From Multivorans sp965214805 (GTDB taxonomy: Bacteria > Acidobacteriota > Thermoanaerobaculia > Multivoradales > Multivoraceae), in the NCBI GenBank assembly GCA_965214805.1, contig OZ243982.1, positions 2,728,001 to 2,792,000 of the forward strand: a stretch of DNA of 64,000 nucleotides, written 5' to 3'. The number at the start of each line of letters is the position of its first letter. The first letter of the stretch is position 1. Both the position numbers and the translations under genes were made by a program. Positions 61,145 to 64,000 of this stretch are shown piece after piece. The notes beneath the pieces are model-generated. The model was not told where the DNA came from, made no database searches, and worked only from the letters and a program-made list of their open reading frames with translations.

Positions 61145-62206
61145 TTAGTTGACCGCCGGAAACGGGCTCTCCGGATCAAGTTCCACGCCCCGAGATGCCT
61201 CCGGCACAGGCGGACACTCAATGCTGAACATGGCCGTTGGCCCGTCAGTAGTGAACCCCGGAATCGTGTTCCTGGAGCTGGTGGCGCTGATCACCATTGC
61301 GGTGGGCGTGCCGCGATGCTGGTTGGTGCGACGACACGGATCAGCCGGTCCCGCTGTGTCCAGGTCAAGCGCCGGGATCGTCAAGGTCAGGCTGGCGGTC
61401 TGGTCCCCTTCCATGTAGCTGCCATCGTCCTTGTAGATGGCAGGCAGCGAGGTACCGTCCGGGCCGGTGTAGTTGAATGCCGCCGTCACGTCCCCATTGG
61501 GATTGATGGCGACGCTTCCCTCGTTCCCGATCGACACGGTGAGCGCCATGGCATCATCGCCTCGCGTGATCGTCGTGCCCTTGACCGAGTCCCCGTCTGC
61601 ATTGTCGATCTCGAGGGTGTATTCGCCCGACAGCAGACAATCGCTGCGCATGGGGCCGCACTTCTCGGGCTCCGCCGCGGGGAGAATGTGCGGAAGAATG
61701 CCGACCCGTCCGCTGGTCGTGTCCTTGACCAGGGTCGCGTAATCACGGCTGGTCATCGTGATGTCGCCGCCCGACACGTCGAAGGGCGCCGTCTGCATGT
61801 TGGTCAGCACGCGATCCGGCAGCAGGTTCGAGACGGCGGAGTTCGTCTCGTCGTGGATCCAGTACCAGCCGCCGTCCTTCAGCCCGTGGATCTGGATCTC
61901 GCCGTCGTCCTGGTGGCAGGCGAGGCCGTTGTCCTCGGTGAACAGATGCGCGACGTTGCCGTCGTCGTCCGGATCGACCGACGCGGTGATGTTGATGTTG
62001 CCGCAGGTGACGATGAGTCCGACGCTGGTGAGCTTCTCGCCTTCCGCCATCGCCTCATCGTTGAACTCGCCGACGAAGCCGCCGCTGCCCTTGAAGAAGG
62101 GCACCACATGGCACTCGCCCTCGGGGCACTCGGCTGTCACCTCCGCCTGGGCAAACGCGAATGCCGGCACCAGGGCCAGCATGATTGCAATCGCTACCGC
62201 TTTCAC
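61145..62206 (-). CDS. Secreted protein of unknown function, copy 1
   Basis: 353 aa from a GTG at 62206 with AAGGAG upstream. Signal peptide (AIAIMLALVPAFAFA). The mature protein is acidic with paired Cys (ECPEGECHVVPF, IVTCGN, GLACHQ, EKCGPMRSDCLL, DPCRR, IECPPVP), suggesting disulfides, and mainly beta structure: GGWYWIHDETNSAVSNLLPDRV and DVSGGDITMTSRDYATLV. I do not recognise a family. A second copy follows at 63057, with an almost identical middle and a divergent C-terminal 120 residues. Confidence 0.8.
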   Translation of the reverse strand: MKAVAIAIMLALVPAFAFAQAEVTAECPEGECHVVPFFKGSGGFVGEFNDEAMAEGEKLTSVGLIVTCGNINITASVDPDDDGNVAHLFTEDNGLACHQDDGEIQIHGLKDGGWYWIHDETNSAVSNLLPDRVLTNMQTAPFDVSGGDITMTSRDYATLVKDTTSGRVGILPHILPAAEPEKCGPMRSDCLLSGEYTLEIDNADGDSVKGTTITRGDDAMALTVSIGNEGSVAINPNGDVTAAFNYTGPDGTSLPAIYKDDGSYMEGDQTASLTLTIPALDLDTAGPADPCRRTNQHRGTPTAMVISATSSRNTIPGFTTDGPTAMFSIECPPVPEASRGVELDPESPFPAVN

Positions 62207-62585
62207 AGTTTCTCTTCTCCTTCTCTCTCCTGGCGGCGGAGGGTTCCTCCTGACCGCGCTCGTTTCGGGACCCGGCGCTCGACGCGAGTACCGGAGTTGT
62301 TCTGCGACCCCGAGAACGTCAACTCGGGGGGCAAGCTCGACGGTCGCTCCATCACCTCCAGGAGAAAAAGTCTGCAGGACGACGCCCAGGAGAAGAATCC
62401 CCCCTGATGGGGCGCGCCTGCCTGTTTCCAGTGTCGTGTACGCTAACCCGGAACCGGCGACGGTGTCAACCTCGGTTCGGCCGCGCGGATAAGAGCGGAT
62501 AAACCGGAACAGCCGATGGTCCCCGAGGACTGCGAGCAGGCCCTGTCCGAGTGGCTGGGGCTACCCCGTGCCGATGATCAACCGG
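62207..62585. other. Leader/promoter region of the secreted protein gene
   Basis: About 380 bp without a gene. From a TTGACA at 62464-62469 the minus-strand leader runs about 230 nt to the start codon. No riboswitch consensus recognised. Confidence 0.5.
62440..62502 (-). promoter_or_regulatory. Promoter with direct-repeat activator site
   Basis: Minus strand: TTGACA (62469-62464), 18-bp spacer, TAGCGT (62445-62440). Fifteen bp upstream of the -35 are two TTATCCGC copies (62502-62495 and 62492-62485) with a 10-bp period, the layout of a response-regulator site. Confidence 0.45.
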
Positions 62586-62589
62586 CGCG

Positions 62590-62935
62590 GTCTGTTCCCG
62601 GAACAGCAACCAGTCCTCTGTCCCAGTCCTCGCCGTCGGGTACGACGGGCCGGATACGGCCGCTCACCGTCGGGATGCAGTCGCCGAACAAAGGTCGGGC
62701 GGATGGCCCCGGTGTCGGATCCGTTGGGCGACGATCGGTTCCACCGGGCCTTCGCAAGGCCTTCGTGGTCGCCGGGACAACACCGAGTACACACGGTCGT
62801 TCCTGCCTCCCGTCTTGGGGGCTTGTCCGGTTGTTGATTACCCCCGACCGTCGCCTCGGCGTTCCGCGGTGGGGATGAAGCCGACACCGACGGCATTGGC
62901 GTTGCCGAGGAACTGTCGTAAACAGAAGAAAGGCG
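62590..62935 (-). pseudogene. Decayed duplicate of the GT2 gene start
   Basis: Aligns with about 60580-60830 of the intact GT2 gene: RNAEATVG, GSDTGA and VRRLHPDGE are readable in shifted frames, with several indels. It belongs to the same tandem block as the duplicated secreted protein. Confidence 0.8.
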
Positions 62936-63056
62936 ACGGGCCAAAGACCTGGTCTCGATGACCCGGCTTTCGACCCGCCGCCCTGGGATGCACCGGAATC
63001 CGTCAGGAGGTAACCGCGGCCTCCTCCCAAGGGTCCTGTGCTTCGTGTGAACTCCC

Positions 63057-64000
63057 TTAGTCGACCGGGAACGGGTTCTCCGGAACGAGTTCCACACCCC
63101 GAGATGCGTCCGGCACAGGCGGACACGCGATGTGGTACATGGCCGTTGGTCCGTCGGTAGTGAACCCCGGAATCGTGTTCGTGGAGCTGACGGCGCTGAT
63201 CACCACGCTGATCGGCGTGTCGCGAAGCTGGTTGTTGCGGCGACACGGATCATTCGCGTTGGTCAGGGAGGCAGCGTTAAACTTCGGGACCTTCACGGTC
63301 AGGCTCTCGGCCTGACTCCCGGGAGAGTATGTGCCACGGTCGGTGTAGATAGAAGGCACCACGGTGCCGCCCGGGCCGCCGGTGCGGAATTCCGTCATCA
63401 CGGGATTAGCGGGTTCAACGGCGACGTTTCCCTCGCCCCCGATCGACGCCGTGACCGACATGTCGTCATCGCCTCGCGTGATCGTCGTGCCCTTGACCGA
63501 GTCCCCGTCTGCATTGTCGATCTCGAGGGTGTATTCGCCCGTCAGCAGACAATCGCTGCGCATGGGGCCGCACTTCTCGGGCTCCGCCGCGGGGAGAATG
63601 TGCGGAAGAATGCCGACCCGTCCGCTGGTCGTGTCCTTGACCAGGGTCGCGTAATCACGGCTGGTCATCGTGATGTCGCCGCCCGACACGTCGAAGGGCG
63701 CCGTCTGCACGTTGGTCAGCACGCGATCCGGCAGCAGGTTCGAGACGGCGGAGTTCGTCTCGTCGTGGATCCAGTACCAGCCGCCGTCCTTCAGTCCGTG
63801 GATCTGGATCTCGCCGTCGTCCTGGTGGCAGGCGAGGCCGTTGTCCTCGGTGAACAGATGCGCGACGTTGCCGTCGTCGTCCGGATCGACCGACGCGGTG
63901 ATGTTGATGTTGCCGCAGGTGACGATGAGTCCGACGCTGGCGATCTCCTCGCCGTCCACCATGATGTCGGTGTCGAGCTCGCCGACGAAGCCGCCACTGC
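63057..64000 (-). CDS. Secreted protein of unknown function, copy 2 (5'-partial)
   Basis: The frame is open to the right edge (SGGFVGELDTDIMVDGEE matches copy 1), so the start is outside the window. Positions 63473-63939 differ from copy 1 at only three sites in 467 bp, whereas the C-terminal part (about 63057-63470) has diverged widely at the protein level (for example KVPKFNAASLTNANDPCRRN against the copy 1 equivalent) while keeping length and Cys positions. An internal ATG at 63962 is unlikely to be the true start. Confidence 0.85.
   Translation of the reverse strand, partial: SGGFVGELDTDIMVDGEEIASVGLIVTCGNINITASVDPDDDGNVAHLFTEDNGLACHQDDGEIQIHGLKDGGWYWIHDETNSAVSNLLPDRVLTNVQTAPFDVSGGDITMTSRDYATLVKDTTSGRVGILPHILPAAEPEKCGPMRSDCLLTGEYTLEIDNADGDSVKGTTITRGDDDMSVTASIGGEGNVAVEPANPVMTEFRTGGPGGTVVPSIYTDRGTYSPGSQAESLTVKVPKFNAASLTNANDPCRRNNQLRDTPISVVISAVSSTNTIPGFTTDGPTAMYHIACPPVPDASRGVELVPENPFPVD

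Larger units (their letters stand above)
60580..64000. repeat. Tandem segmental duplication (GT2 start, spacer, secreted protein)
   Basis: Block 60580-62206 is repeated at 62590-64000. The offset is 1912 bp through the secreted protein gene with no indel seen, about 1943 in the spacer (CAAAGACCTGGTCTCGATGA) and about 2040 in the GT2 part. The second copy runs off the right edge. Confidence 0.88.

Noticed and set aside
1..64000. CRISPR array or rRNA operon
   Set aside because: No regularly spaced direct repeats with unique spacers and no rRNA-like stretch seen; the repeats present are coding or IS ends.

Overview
The window is high-GC DNA (roughly two thirds G+C by eye) with tightly packed genes on both strands and no rRNA. 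The cell envelope is Gram-negative: two TonB-dependent receptors, an RND pump with its HlyD-type adaptor, and periplasmic PQQ/cytochrome c proteins. DUF1800/DUF1501 pairs, Uma2 nucleases, class III-type PHA genes, LLM oxidoreductases and repeated C-terminal domains with a WFF...ELV.KVLDGC core fit a heterotrophic aerobe. My best guess is an uncultured Acidobacteriota-like lineage. That is an inference from gene content, not a proof.

Layout. 1-4 kb: a large secreted nuclease, truncated by the left edge. 4-10 kb: tRNA-Glu, a histidine-rich (zinc-type) TonB receptor with a small metal-binding companion, and a Uma2 protein. This stretch lies between two copies of a 130-bp piece of the DUF1800 gene. 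9-18 kb: a toxin-antitoxin and defence-like region with DUF433/DUF5615, the DUF1800/DUF1501 secreted pair, an IrrE-type peptidase beside a truncated DUF4411 toxin, an AAA-DUF4143 ATPase, and a two-gene AAA ATPase + DUF4276 (TOPRIM-like) unit. 18-25 kb: an HhH protein, two PQQ dehydrogenases, two DUF6644-type membrane proteins and a cytochrome c'. 25-27.4 kb: one complete insertion sequence and a relic of a second copy. 27-33 kb: DUF1330, DUF418, alpha/beta hydrolase and a secreted protein, then a coupled GNAT-exonuclease III-sulfotransferase operon. 33-41 kb: a second TonB receptor, then a GbsR/MarR regulator with HlyD and RND genes. 41-46 kb: heme A synthesis (ctaA-ctaB), NUDIX and LLM oxidoreductase. 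46-48.5 kb: ugd and UDP-xylose synthase. 49-56 kb: SDR and MaoC, then a polyhydroxyalkanoate locus (phaR divergent from phasin-phaE-phaC-GNAT-acyl-CoA synthetase). 56-64 kb: polysaccharide genes (O-antigen ligase/polymerase, polyprenyl glycosylphosphotransferase, GT2) and a tandemly duplicated block carrying an unknown secreted protein and a decayed GT2 fragment.

How parts work together. The PHA locus and the SDR/MaoC pair point to (R)-3-hydroxyacyl-CoA flow into storage polymer. An 11+11 nt inverted repeat between phaR and the phasin gene is a good PhaR operator candidate. ugd and uxs supply UDP-GlcA and UDP-Xyl for the polysaccharide genes about 8 kb away. The PQQ enzymes, cytochrome c' and DUF6644 proteins look like one periplasmic oxidation module. 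The least described items are the AAA-DUF4276 pair, the duplicated secreted protein with a near-identical core and divergent C-terminus, and a transposase whose start codon lies in a hairpin.
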